A program made the position numbers and the translations under genes. A stretch of DNA of 64,000 nucleotides from Desmodesmus armatus (taxonomy: Eukaryota; Chlorophyta; Chlorophyceae; Sphaeropleales; Scenedesmaceae): positions 124,001-188,000 of the forward strand of contig VIIQ02000131.1 of NCBI GenBank assembly GCA_007449985.2. Direction: 5' to 3'. A model generated the notes under the pieces. The model made no database searches and was not told where the DNA came from. It was given only the letters and a program-made list of their open reading frames with translations. Positions 49,101-60,997 of the stretch are shown here, piece by piece. Numbering within the stretch: position 1 is the first letter of the stretch; each line of letters opens with the position of its first letter.

Positions 49101-50693
49101 CGCCATGACGCCAGGCGCAGGCCAGCACACTCTAGACTCGCGACGGCTCCTTGAAGGGGTAACTTTTGCAACAGACAAATGCTTCCTGGGACCAAAACGT
49201 CTTGATTTCCTATCCAAAGGCCGCTTGCCGCACCCCTGGCCGCCCACCTGCAAAGCCTGTGCCAGCAGTGCCAGGCGCTCCTCCTGCACCCCCTTGATCT
49301 CCTCCTCCCTCTCGATCCACTCCTGCACCTCCCACGCTTCAATCATAGCCTGGCGCTCAGGCAGCCGCTCAACGTCATCGATGGGCGGCAGTGTGGCCTC
49401 AAAGGCACGCTTGGCACGCAGCTTCTCCAGCCGCCGGACCTCCTGCAGGCCACCTGTGCAGGAAGAGGGCCGCATGCCAGCACATCATCCGGGAGCACCC
49501 CGCACAGCATACCCTTCCCATCCCAGCACGCATTCATGCATAGTGAAACTGTGCGCAGCAGGGTGACAATCTTTTGCTGCGCTGGTGGACACTCAATAGT
49601 TGGGGCAGACTCCTACAGCTGCTGCTGCTGCTGCTGCCGTGCGCACCTGGTAAGCCGTTGCCAAAGGTCAGGTGTGCCAGCTGCAGCACCTCAGGCCCAG
49701 CAATGTTGAACTTTGCGCATAGCGCTGCCTGCTTGGCCAGCACCGCTGGATTGGTGGGCATGACCCAGTCGGGTGACCAGGGGAGTGTCTGTGCCTCACT
49801 CTCTCTGTAGTCAGACTGAGTGCCTGCATTGTGTTGGTTTGAAGGGGGTTCGCCAATCAGCACGAGGACACAGGGCAGCAGGTGTTTGAACATTGCGCAT
49901 ACCAGCAAGTGCCTCAGTGCTGTGCTGCGTGTCTGATGTGCTTGTTTGCTGCTGGCATGGCAGCTGTTGCCAGTTGCTGATTGGCGACAGTACACCATGC
50001 TCTCCTAGTGCATGTGGTGTGTGAGGCACAGCCGCCCCTCCTGCGTTGCAGTCCGATTGCGGCTGGCGCCAGCGTCACTTGCCTGCATCTTTGATTTTTG
50101 GCTCAGGTGGAGGAGGGGGTGGCTGTGGCACTGGCTGCTGCTGCGCCAGCCGCAGTGGCAGTGTAAGGCTCACCCCTGCTGGCAGCAGCGGACGCCTGAA
50201 GAACTTGAACAGCTGCGGCCCATTTATCTGCTGCGGACTGCTCTGCCACTTCAGCAGCTGCGGTATGTGCTGATGAGGGTGGAAAGCCCTATCCACTGTG
50301 GCCGGCAGCTGTGCATTTGCCTTCACCCTGTGAGCAGAAAGTCACAACAGCGTTGCTGTGAGCCTATCTGTGTTGTTGATGCCCGAGGCGCTGCTGTAGT
50401 GCATAGGCGAGAGGCTTCACCTAAATGTGGACTTGGGATAGTGTTTGAGCTCTGAGAAGAAGTTATCATGGTCTGGCACCTGCTGCAGGACAAAGCCTGC
50501 CTGTCCCTGCTGCTTGTAGTGGTCTCGCGCGCCTGACACAGTGTAGGTTGTGTCTGCACAAAGCACACACGAGATTTGAAGCAGTCAGCTAGAACGGAGG
50601 CTTGAGTTGTGCAAGAGGGATTCATCTTCTGGCCTGGCAGCTTCCTTGCGTACCAAACAGGGCATCATAGGCCCTGGACTGCTTCACTGCCAT
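46166..50693 (-). CDS. CFAP91: CFAP91 (MAATS1/FAP91), radial-spoke-associated axonemal protein
   Basis: Nine exons, 50654-50693, 50421-50553, 50083-50327, 49647-49823, 49248-49453, 48707-48847, 47699-48344, 47137-47331 and 46166-46857, sum to 2,475 nt, giving 824 aa. Diagnostic blocks: SRAYDALF..TYTVSGARDHY at the N-terminus; SDYRESEAQTLPWSPDWVMP; LTFGNGLP followed by GLQEVRRLEKLRAKRAFEATLP; the helical REEEIEAENRERVQKR region; YADYGSALYAPPQREG; and an IQ-like helix with LLQRLLRGRAVQSQMY at about residue 557-580. Known: FAP91 is part of the calmodulin- and spoke-associated complex at the base of radial spokes. The C-terminal 230 residues are acidic, Ala/Gln/Glu-rich and variable. The third intron appears to use a GC donor (GCAAGT at about 50077-50082). 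The gene implies a motile or gamete stage with a 9+2 axoneme, or retention of the genes. Confidence 0.9.
47380..47571. repeat. Two tandem repeats in a CFAP91 intron
   Basis: An 11-bp CACACATGTGT unit is repeated about four times (47387-47429). Just beyond it, a 46-bp unit beginning TGACAGGCCGACCAAGATAG is duplicated without change (47481 and 47527). The palindromic ACATGT core makes the first array hairpin-prone. Confidence 0.9.
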
Positions 50694-51025
50694 GTTGTGC
50701 TGGGGTAGCCGAAACAGCACGACTTTTCCACCGGGAGTGTGTCACAGTAACTTTGACTCATGCTTCGTTGATGGGCTGAGCACTGCTCAGAGTTGCTGCA
50801 TCGAGCTCAGCTGTATCGCAGGTCCCGGATGTTTGACTAATAACTGCTGCTGTTGGCAACGGCAGACTCCTAGGCATTGGCTGTGTCGCGATTGCGACCT
50901 TGCTGTGCCTCCCTGTGCTGCCGAGGAGGGTCAAGGACATCGGCAGAGCCAGGACGCAACAAAGCGCGGCTGCTGATCCTTCAACAACAAGTGGCACACG
51001 GTTGTGCATTTACACAGCAAACCAC

Positions 51026-53487
51026 TCACGCTGCCGTGAGCACACATGCATCCACCTTCCCGACTTGCTGCTGCTGCTCCTGTACGTGCTGGACAGCTGC
51101 TGCACCAGACGCTGGCAGGGGCTGCGCTGCTCCTGCCATAAGCTCGTCCACCCTGGCTCGCAAGCCTTGCCACGCAGCCTCGCTCAGGATAGAGCCCTTC
51201 ACTTTGACTGCCTCGCTGCCTGCTTGACACCCAACTGCAGCACACTGCTGCAGGCTGCAGCCCATGAGGTGTGCATACAGGAAGCCAGAAGAGAAGTTGT
51301 CACCAGCACCAATCGTGTCAACCACCTTGACACCACCAGCAGGAGCACGGCCCACTGTGCCGTCTCTGTGCCGTGCCAGACAGCCCCTGGCACCCAGGCT
51401 GACCACGCAGACCTGCGCGTACTGCAGCACAAATTTCTGGGCTGCCTCCACCTTGTCCTCTGCTGCTGTCCCTGCAGCAAACACATGCCATGGCAATTCC
51501 TGTGAGCGCTCAGGCACAGATCTCATCTAAAAACTCTGAGTACAAAGCTCAAGCTGCAAGATACAGCCAGCAGCCAGCCTATTGTGAGCAGATTGAATCT
51601 ACCCCCACCCCCAAGACCCTTGCGTGCACATGTTGCCTCACCTGCTGCTGTGCTGCTTCCTGGTGCCACCACCTCTAGCAGGGCAGCTGCCTCATCCTCA
51701 TTGGCAAACACCAGGTCGATCAGGCCGCCACGCAGCAGCTCCATTAGAGTACTACAGCACGCAGCAGCAAGCGGTGACAGCACTTGGGGGTTGCAGACGC
51801 ACACAGCAGCTTTGAGCAGCAGCGCAGGGGCAGCGGCAGCACTATGGGTGGCAGCGTGACAGTGCTCGACCTCCCCGCAGCCTGTGCACCCATTCATCTC
51901 CGGCCCACCATGCATAAAGCCAGCATGCAGCACCCAGTGTTGAATCTGACGCCTGTAGTGTCACTCTTCCGCCTTTCCCACCGCAAGGCACCGCTGCTTG
52001 CCAACCGAACTCTCGACCGTGACACCACACACCACCAGCAGTTTGCTCTGCTGCCTTGAATCCGCTGCCTCGAACCCGTTGCCGCGAACCCGCCTCACCT
52101 GCTGCAGTTCTGCACACACTCAAAGCTGGCTAGGTCAAGGGACACCAGCGCGCCCGCCTGCTTCGCCATGCTCATGGCCTCACGCGCCAGCTGCGGCCTG
52201 TACAGGCAGTAGCCCTCGCAGTGCAGCAGCACAGCCCCGCTGCACCACCCTGCAGGCAGCTGCTCTGCTGAGGTGAGGTGTGCTGAGGCGCCCAGGCACG
52301 TGCGCATGGTGCGCTGGCCATCTGGGGTCACGAAGCACATGCAGGTGGCGGTGGGGCCTGAGGAGGTCTCCTGCAGGACACACAGGCAGTGTAAATCTTT
52401 GAATGCCATTCTGTGTTGTGTTGCTTGATACGCACCCCTTCTGCTCCATCTTGTGTGTATGAAAACTGGTGGTGTTAAACACCAGCACTACTGTTTTAGC
52501 ATGCACATGCAGGTGGCGGTGGGGCCCGAGGAGGTCACCTGGTGGACAGACAGGCAGTGACACAAGGGTAGGAGGGAGTCCAAGTTGACCCCTTGCAAGG
52601 CTCATCATGTTACACACCCCTTCTGCTCGATCTTGTGTGTTGATGAAAACTGATGGTGTCAAACGCCAGCAGAATTTTTAGTGTTGTGGACTTAGACATA
52701 GATCCGTAAATGCCGTTCACAACAGCTGCATCCAGCTACTTGTGTGATGCGTCAATACACTCACCAGCAGCACTGGCTGTACCCCTTGCTGCTCCATCTT
52801 GTGCTTGTAAGCCTCTGCAGTGCTGTCTGTGCCCACCATGCCCATAAACTTGCAGCACACCCGGCCACCTGACAGATTGGACAGGCCCTTCATCACATTG
52901 GCTGCGCTGCCGCCAGGAATCCTGCATAAGCAAGGGTAGGGGCAGTGAACATAAGAGGCTGCTGCACCTGCAGGATATTGTCGCTAGGTGGGTCATGCGC
53001 TGCTCTGGCGCAGGGCGGCGCACATCAAGCCGCTTGGCAGAGGCTGCAGCACCGTAGTGTGCAGTGCGATGCTCCTATGACAGCCGCTGGCTCTGACGGT
53101 AGCAGCACTGCTCCTGGTGCAAGCACTGTGGTGTTGCTGAGAGGCTGGGGTCTCGTAATATAACACAGGAGGCATGCTGTCTTGCAGTCAAGCTCATCCC
53201 GCAGCATGTGGAGGGAGCCCCCAGACTCCACTGCTGCTGCTGCTGCCATAGGAACCTGATTGTACTCACCGAACAGGGTCACAGTGTTCTGCTGCTATGG
53301 CTGTGAGGCGCAAATGCTCTTCATGCGTGATGGGTATGCAGCCTCCAGGTTTCTGTGCTATGCTGGCCAGCACGGCATGCTCCAGTTCAAACAGCACATC
53401 CATGACTGGGTCACCCAGAGCCACAACAATGGGTCCATTTTGTTGTTGGCCATTTGATCTGCCTGGAAGCTGTGATGTTTGAGTCAT
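51026..53487 (-). CDS. PfkB-family carbohydrate/nucleoside kinase (400 aa)
   Basis: Five exons, 53270-53487, 52765-52921, 52099-52370, 51642-51751 and 51026-51471, sum to 1,203 nt. Motifs: VVALGDPVMDVL at the start; PGGSAANVMKGLSNL (PfkB signature 1 region) at about residue 74; TATCMCFVTPDGQRTMRTCLG; DLVFANEDEAAALL; and signature 2, DTIGAGDNFSSGF, at residues 304-316, where Asp310 is the expected catalytic base. Known: the family phosphorylates sugars or nucleosides using ATP; the GG near the start and GAGD are its hallmarks. The adenosine-kinase-like layout (VMDVL, NEDEA) hints at a nucleoside or sugar substrate, but the substrate cannot be assigned. The stop TGA overlaps a potential donor, so a further exon cannot be excluded. 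Intron 2 carries duplicated exon fragments. Confidence 0.87.
52334..52815 (-). repeat. Tandem copies of exon 2 end / exon 3 start in the PfkB intron
   Basis: The exon 3 start (TSSGPTATCMC at 52334-52370) recurs at about 52503-52540. Fragments resembling the exon 2 end (HKMEQxG, real at about 52785-52815) recur near 52440-52470 and 52620-52650. The period is about 170 bp. The copies are diverged, and the exon 3-like copy retains an AG just before the coding start. Confidence 0.75.
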
Positions 53488-54071
53488 CTGTCTGTGGGCT
53501 GTGCGATGTCTTCGAAGGGCAAGCAGGCTAGTTGTCTTGGTGGTGTCTCAAACAGAAGCTGCACAACTGCTGTCTCAGAAACAGGAGCAGGATGTGGGCA
53601 ACTCAAGCCTTGTGCGAGCTGATTTAACGGTGGCTAGCTTGCAGGGTTGTGTTGGACTCGACAAGGAGCGTGGCCCCTCTTCCTGCACGACTTACGCCCT
53701 CTCGGCACACCGGACAGCACGTGAGGGTGTGATCTGGCAGGTGGGAGCAGCGACGGTCCCCTGGCGAATAAGTACTTTGTTTTACACGAGGAAATCATGG
53801 CTGGGGCGAATTGGCGCTCAGGAGGCTTCCTCAAACATCCATGGTTGTGCGGATCCATGAAAATTAGTAACCGCTTCGTCACCGACACCAGGACCAGAAG
53901 TTATGGTTCATTTGCCGTATGAACTTGGATCATTATCCACTTCTGTCATTCTGCACCAGTGTCCTTCCTCCAACCTTTGGCCACTTTGCTGCTGTTGTGA
54001 CCACAAGCCAGACATTCAACCCTTCTCTCTGTCTCTGCTTTGGCAGCCCCGATACATTCAATCCCGCAGCC
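53488..54071. promoter_or_regulatory. Bidirectional intergenic region (PfkB kinase / COX14-like)
   Basis: 584 bp between divergent starts. An upstream in-frame extension of the plus-strand gene (ATG at about 53919) is possible but has leader-like composition. Confidence 0.35.
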
Positions 54072-54513
54072 ATGGTGGGACCTACTGCTAGCCGCGTGAT
54101 GGACAAGCTCCATCAAGCTACAGTGGGTGTGCTGGTGCTGAGCACTCTGTACTTTGGTGTGGAGGCCTTCAGGGCCACATGGTACATCCAGAAACACAAG
54201 GCAGAGCAACGGGTGAGTGCATTCGAGGGTTAAGGCAAAAGCTGCTGGGTTGTGGATTACTCTGTGAACCAACCCTTGGGCTGCATGGGGGATCTGCACA
54301 GCAGCGGTATGCTGAGTGTGTGTAAACAACCCGTGGTGCAAGTGCATGCATGATGCTGGTGGTTGTGGACTGATTGGCACCCCTGGCCACTTCTTCATCT
54401 CAAAGTAGCGCACACAACCTCATTGGCGCAGATCATGTGCTGCTGTGTCTTTGTTTCAGGCGTTGGCAGAGCAGCCCAGCAGCAGCAGCAGCAGCGGCAG
54501 CAGCAACCAGTGA
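54072..54513 (+). CDS. Small single-TM protein, COX14-like (64 aa)
   Basis: Two exons, 54072-54212 and 54460-54513, sum to 195 nt. The protein has a short amphipathic start (MVGPTASRVMDKLHQ), one transmembrane helix (TVGVLVLSTLYFGVEAF), then a basic segment (RATWYIQKHKAEQRALAEQ) and a poly-Ser end. Known: COX14/C12orf62-type cytochrome oxidase assembly factors have the same size and layout, with a TM helix followed by an Arg/Lys/Gln-rich helix. Similarity is at the level of pattern, so the assignment is tentative; another small inner-membrane subunit is possible. Confidence 0.5.
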
Positions 54514-56873
54514 TGCAGCGCAAAGTGCACACTGCATGGAGCGCTTGCAGCAGCAGCAACCGACCTGCTGTACCCCTGAAAGCCACTGAGCCATCCACCC
54601 TCACGTGCAGCCACATACAAGCACCAGTGGTGTGCTTCAGCAGCGGTGGCTGTTGCGATCAGTGCAGAATGCTTTTTGGATGAAGTGATGTTGCTAGTAC
54701 CAGTTCCTGCCGCTAGCACATGGCTGTTGAGCGCAACAGGAAGCTGCGCGCAAGCAGAAGGGTACAGTCACTGTTCAGGCATATTGAGCCTTCTAGGCCT
54801 GTCCCGATAGCCTGGTGGGGCGATGACGCGTGTGAGAGGCAGCAGGTGCTGCATCTCAAGTCCACACAGGTTGGTTGTGAGGACTACCAGAGTGTTGGCT
54901 GTGAGAATGCTGTCAAGGCACACCATATGACAGCATTGCAGCTGTGTCTGATGGACGCGCCAGCAGCAGCCGTCGTGCTGCCTCTCTGTGCACCCCAACT
55001 TGGCCTGAAGCCACCTGGCGTGTGACACGTGCTTCTGTACAGCATCCTGCTGATTCGCATGATATAGTTGGTGAGGACAGCTGATTTGTGGGCGGTTTGA
55101 CAGCTGATCCGATGTTTGCTGCGGTGACTCGTCCTTGCAAGCTCTTCTTGAGCTGCGCTCTTGTGCTGAGCCAATCAGCATGATCAGTGGGCATGTCTCG
55201 TTGGCATGCATGGCTTGGCTGCAGGCCACGAGTCATGTTTTTCTGTTTGGCTGTTCAGGCATGACCAGATTGCGCCACCTGCGCAATGCAGCTGCTGCTT
55301 GCTGGTGCACCTCTGTAGGTGCACTTCTACTAGAGCGATGTGGTCATGTGCTTTGACTGCTTCACTGTGCCTGTATGAGGAAGGGCCATTCATGTGCTGA
55401 CCGGTCATGTGCAAGGTGTGGCTGCTCGATGTGATGCATGTTGGCCACACTTGCACCAGCCTATCTAGCCTGTTGGCAGCAACGTTAACATTGCGGGGTT
55501 GGTTGGTGGCCACCATGGTGGTTGCTCCTTTGGAAGCAAGGTACACAACAACTATCAGGGTCACCACGGGACGTCTTCAGGCTGTGTGTGCAACAGGCAG
55601 CAGAGCCAATCACACTGTATGTCGCAGCGCTGCTGGATGTGCCTGAACACTGTTATCTGCCAGTCATGATGTCACGAATGACGGTCATTTTCCGTGATGA
55701 CATTGTGACTCAGGCTGTTTCCTACCAGCACATTTACTAGCGCTAGTACTACCTGTACTAGTAGCAGTGAATACAAAGATCTGATGCTCATATCAGTGTC
55801 ACACATCATGTTGTACGTACGCATGTATAAATACACAACTCTTTAATATACAACTTTAGAATTGCACAACTTTATACATAATGTTGCACATACTTTGCGC
55901 ATACATCCGGCCCTACATGCACCCATGTGTGCACACAAGGGGCTTGGGTAACCACGCATGCCCTGCTTTCACTGACATAGCACTGCCGGTATGGGCCCCC
56001 AGGCAACAGCTGCACCGCAAATACAAGGCGTGCATACTTGAAAGGATTAGTACACATGCATGCACCCCGTCAATTGACGTTGCAACAGATCCGATGGCCT
56101 GTGACTGGTTGTCTGAGGCAACAACAAGAACATGTCAACGCGCATGCAGTGCACTTCATGTGAAAGGCGTGTTGCATCATGCACTAAACATTGTGCTGCC
56201 CGCCGCATGGTGCGGTTGTCGTAAATCCCAAAAGAAGTGCACGACGTTCCAGACATGCATGATAGCAGAACAGGTTATGGCAGCGTCGATTCTTTGCATC
56301 CCAGGCTGCTCTGGCTCCACAGTACCGTGCCACCGTGACTGCAGTGCAGTAAACGCATTCATGCATGCACTGCCTGCAAGCAACTAGGTTTGGAACCGTT
56401 CCAAACGGTCCAAAGGACAGACTGTCCTCGAATCATCTTGGCCATGTGACAGAAACTGCAACTTCATTGGGGGTACAGTCTGGCACTGCTGGCATGATGG
56501 GAAAGGCTGGCTGCATGATGCTCTCACGTTGTGGCTGCTTGCAAAGGGCTGACAACAGCTGGACTGTTGTCCCAGCGGTCATGAAATGATGATACCGCAT
56601 AGTGGCTGACAAAATAGGGTCAAACTCAAGCGTGCACCTCATAAATGCAGTTGTACTGCCAGCACTTGCTAGCATGGATTCACCTTATGCCTTGAAGGCA
56701 TATGTTTTGTGACACATGGCACACATGGCATCACATAGTATCATGTCAAATTCAACCCAGCCCAGGCCTGGCAGGTCAGGCCTTTTCAACAGCAGACTCA
56801 AATTTGTCAAAGCACCTTCAGGAGAAAGTAGCAGGTACCCAACCACATTTGATGTGGTGTGATGAGTGAAACC
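54514..56873. other. Intergenic region, no gene seen
   Basis: 2.36 kb between the COX14-like gene and the first CAP gene. The plus frame at 54720-55025 and the frame at 55881-56387 lack motifs, splice support and coding-like composition. A long 3' UTR for the upstream gene is possible. Confidence 0.5.
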
Positions 56874-57883
56874 TCAGCAGGACTCCCTCCCAAACCAGGC
56901 CACGGCATAGTCGCCACTAACAGCAACACCAACAGCACCCCAGGCCTGGGACCACTTGCCAGCATTCAGCATGACATCACTGTGTTGCTTGCTGCCCAAC
57001 CAACCCTCGACAGCACTCTGTGGTGTGGCCCCTCCGGTCTTACGATGAGAAACCTCAAAGCCGTTACCCCTGTATCCTGACAGCTCACGGGGCTTGTTCC
57101 ACATGCAACTGGCTTGGGCATGATCGGGGGTGTAGCAGCAGCCAGTCCACTTTGTGGCCTGAGACCAGCTGTGCATGTTGCATGGGCTGCTGGGAGGGTT
57201 GGCCTGAAGGTCAGCCACATGTGCAGCTGCGACGGTGTTGAGGTGGCTGCAAATGGGGATGCTGGAGAGGCCACGGGAGGTGCGGGCGCGCATTATCTCG
57301 TTGTACAGCTCTGGGAAGCTCCCTGCGCCTTCAAATGGTGCCACCAGTGGCTCAACACCAGCCTTCAGGATTTCGTGGCGATCCTTGACCCAGTCTGGAA
57401 ACATCTTGGCAGCGGCCTCCTTGTCTGTTGCCTTGAGTACTGCCCATTTATCTGCAGCAGCAGAGAGTGCGATACTGGACAGCTCTTATCATCAGTGTGT
57501 GCATGCACGCGCGCGTGTGCGTGCGTGCATGCATGCATGTGTGTGCTCTCTTGGGCGGGCTTGGTCGATTCGACAGGGATGGGGGCGCTCCCATGGGGTT
57601 TCGTGGCCAGGCACCATGATCCTTTGCACAGCAGCGTACCTGCACCTGAGACCTTGTCACGGAAATACCTCCGAGCAACTGCAACCACAGACAGCACGAG
57701 TGGGATGGTGTGGTTTGCGGGCGCTGTTTGACACGGCGCCACGATTCAGCGAGGGTGCAGGCTGGGCAACATACCGGTGTTAGGCACGTCCTTCTGCGCT
57801 GCTGACATCCAGGGGAGGCTGTAGAGACAGATCGCAAGCATGCACATGACAGCTTGAACGCGTGCAGGCCCCTTGGCAGGCAT
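56874..57883 (-). CDS. Secreted CAP-superfamily (SCP/PR-1-like) protein 1 (241 aa)
   Basis: Exons 57775-57883, 57640-57678 and 56874-57451 sum to 726 nt; both introns are phase 1. Signal peptide: MCMLAICLYSLPWMSAA within an N-terminal stretch that begins MPAKGPARVQAV. Exon 2 is a 39-nt mini-exon (ARRYFRDKVSGAG). The CAP domain runs from about residue 85: LYNEIMRARTSRGL, HVADLQANPP, NMHSWSQ, KPRELSGYRGNGFE, HSDVMLNAGKW and VGVAVSGDYAVAWFG. His and Glu in the NMHSW and GYRGNGFE blocks occupy the expected CAP cavity positions, and six or more Cys suggest disulfides. Known: CAP proteins act extracellularly, for example in defence, lipid binding or wall-related roles; the role here is unknown. A tandem paralogue lies at 58896-59651. 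Confidence 0.82.
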
Positions 57884-58895
57884 TTTGAGTTGTCGGTGTG
57901 AAGCAACGGGCGCGGTCGGCAGGAGCGAGATTGGGGTTTGATGATGAACGCACACGGCGAATAGTTAGTGCTGCGGTGTTGCTCTGTTGTGTTGATGAGT
58001 GCCTTTAAATAGCTCGCAGCGCTGGCAGGCAGCCGTATTCCGGAATTCCGGTCGACGTTTCGATGACACGTGGCACTTTTAAGTCGACCAATGGTGCGGT
58101 GGCAGCTTTCAGTCCACTCAGCCATTTCATTCGCGTGCACCTTAGCTTTCTTTGGGCTCTGCATCCGGTGTATCGTCTTGCAGTGGCAACATGAAGGTGT
58201 GTGGACCACAACATAGTAATGTCAAGTTGGATTGGGTGCACTTTGCCGGGCTGGCTCACCTAGAACAATTCCCCAAAACACCGCAGTTCAACACTATTAC
58301 AAATGGTACAAAGAGAAGGAACAGCACAACAGCTGCAACTTTGTAACTCAGCTGGCGCTACAGCAATACAACAGCATATTGAGCCCCTCCTGCGCCATGT
58401 TACCAGCAAGCCATTTGCTGTGACAACTCACTATTACAGCTGTCAGATGGCATACCCAGACACTGCAACAACCAACTACGGCCCGGCCACTGTGGCTCAG
58501 TGAGCCTAGAGCACACCATTGGCCTTCGGAAGGTGAACTCGACAAAGACGTTGGAGGGGGGAAATGACCACAGACTGCCGCACTCTGTGTGGATAAATGA
58601 ACAAAATCTGACGTCAATGTCAAGCACGGTGTTATCACATATACCATTATCACACAAACCATGGTGTGGCAGAACACAGCGTCCTATGCACCCTGCAGCC
58701 TGCACGAGTCGTTCCAAATCACTGTCCTGTACTACACTGTAGTACAGTACAGTGCATGGATGCAGTGACTGCAGATAGATACACACAGTCCCTGTCACCA
58801 GGTCACAGAGTCAAATTCATTGAAGGACATGCACTGCAAACAGCATGGCTTGGCAGCAAGCTGGCAGCCAAAAGCATGTGCCTGTACCCACAAGC
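57884..58895. other. Spacer between the two CAP genes
   Basis: 1.0 kb containing the CAP1 promoter and the CAP2 3' UTR. On the minus strand TATTTAAAGG lies at about 58002-58011, some 120-130 bp upstream of the CAP1 start, a possible TATA element. Nothing else supportable. Confidence 0.4.
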
Positions 58896-59651
58896 TCAGC
58901 ATGACTCCCTGCCAAACCAGGCCACAGCATAGTTGTCACTGATCGCAACACCAACAGCCCCCCATCGCTGCCCCCACATGCCGCCATTCAGCATCACATC
59001 CCTATGGCCAGAGCTACCCATCCATCCCTGGGCAGCTCCACGGGGTGTAACATTTGCTCCCCAAGCACCGTGAGCGATCTCATATCCATTGCCCCTGTAG
59101 CCAGAGAGCTCCCTGGGCTTGTTCCACATGCAGCTGGCCTGTGCGTGGTTGCTCGTGTAGCAGCAGCCAGACCAACGGGGAGACTGGGACCAGCTGTGCA
59201 TGTTGCAGCTGCCGCTGGGGGGGTTGGCCTGCATGTCTGACACCTTGAGGGCAGCAACGTAATTGAGGTGGCTGCACATGGGGATACTGGGGAGGCCACG
59301 GGAGGCGCGGGCGCGCATGATTTCGTTGTACAACTCTGCAGAGCGCCCTGAGAGCTGCTGTGCAGCTTGGGTGCTGGTTGCGCCTTGCAGTGTCCGAGCA
59401 AAGCTTGTAACACCTGTGACGGGAAGACATCAGGGGAGATGTTGTTAGTTCTTGTGTGAAGTGCATGTGCTGCCTGCAATGTTGCCAACAGGGTACAGTA
59501 ACTGCAACCAATGGTGATGGCTCAAGTATGCTGCTATCAAGGTCGCACCTGCTTCCGTTGCTGCAGCTGCTGACATCAATGGGAGGGTGCACAGGACCAT
59601 TGCTGCAATGCACATCGTTGCTTTGAAGTGTGCACACTTCTTGGCTGCCAT
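58896..59651 (-). CDS. Secreted CAP-superfamily protein 2 (206 aa)
   Basis: Two exons, 59549-59651 and 58896-59413, sum to 621 nt, with a phase-1 intron. The signal peptide, MAAKKCAHFKATMCIAAMV..., ends near LPLMSAAAA. The CAP domain is very close to CAP1: LYNEIMRARASRGLPSIPMC, NMHSWSQSPRWSGCC, KPRELSGYRGNGYE, GHRDVMLNGGMWG and AVGVAISDNYAVAWFGRES. It lacks the CAP1 mini-exon and the segment around KDRHEILKAGVEP, so it is about 35 residues shorter. Clearly a tandem duplicate of CAP1. Confidence 0.82.
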
Positions 59652-60997
59652 GATTGTAACGGGTTGCTACCTTGAAAGCGGCAAATCAGAGAGTTCAGGA
59701 CTACGTGGTCGAGCAGCAGAAGACTTTGGCGGTGCTTTGATGTCTGTTTGTGACGCTTCGCGTGGCTTATATGGCCGAGTATGACGCCTCGGCAAGAATC
59801 TGCACCGACCTTCGCCTGACCCGTCGCCCGGCGTTCACTGCGTGAGCGCCGTGGTAGCTTGCAACTTTCACGTCGCGTGCATGCAACAGTCGAGCGTGCC
59901 TTGCCGTGTCTTGCTTTCCCATCACTCCTCTGATCGTTCCAAACTACTGCCTGATTCGCTGCTTGCTTGCTGCAGTCACTGCAGTGCATGAAGATGAAGA
60001 CACAGGTTGCAACTGCCCCTGCTGTATGACAACAGTGTCGCAATAAGATACGTCGACAACGACTATATGTCCAGTCTTGTCGTGCTCAATATGCATAAGA
60101 TGATGCTGACAGCAAGAAGTGGCTTGCGCGCCAGCTGCAGAAGCAACCAGTGGCGTGCATGCCTGCTCAGGCAGCTTGCAAAGCAGGTGCATTCGAGTTT
60201 GATCGGTACAATAATGCCAAGCACATGCCAATGCTTACACAGCGTATCCCTCAAGTCAACTCTATAGTCCTTGTACACATGCACCGAGTGCCCAAGTAAC
60301 CTCCACGTCTCAGCCCAACAACTTGTTGCTTGAAGCTCAGATGCTGTTGGTCACACGGATGTGACAGAACTGAACACAACATCGACTGGCACAAAGCAAA
60401 CGAACACGACTGCAGCACCAGCGTAGCTGCATTCAAACACAAACTATGTAGGGTAGTGTACAAGGCAGTCCCTGTCAAGTAATAGTAGTACAGCATGGCA
60501 GATGTATCATCAACCATGCACACCCCATGCTGGTGGCACCACTCCACTTCAGACCATACCCAATCGCAGCTGCTCAAATACTTTACTTTGCCCGGCATGA
60601 GATGTAAAAATATGCTGCCAGAACACTGCCTGTGTTGTACAAATGGCTCGCCGGCAGCCGCCAACACCATGCCTGTGCATCAACCCTCAGACTCTTGGTA
60701 CAATCACTGCTGTAGACATACAACAAGCACAGCACAACACATCAACCACCCAGCAAGCCATATGCGCAGCTTGCAAGACCCCTGGATACTGACAAGCCCC
60801 TGTAGATGCTGAACAAACCCCAGCTCAACCATCCCAACTGATGCACAGCAGATTCATCAGCCTGCAAGTGGGAAACTGCCCAAGCAGCAACCACCAACCA
60901 AGCATCCACTCACTCAAGTGTCCAGCTCGTACAAATGCAGAGCTCATCCCAGAGCTGATCACGACCCCATCGTCTATGCTGAACTTGCTTCTGCGCT
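59652..60997. other. Intergenic region, no gene seen
   Basis: 1.35 kb between CAP2 and the dioxygenase stop codon. On the minus strand, CATATAAGCCACGCGAAGCG at about 59754-59773 could be the CAP2 TATA region, about 110-120 bp from its ATG. Confidence 0.4.
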
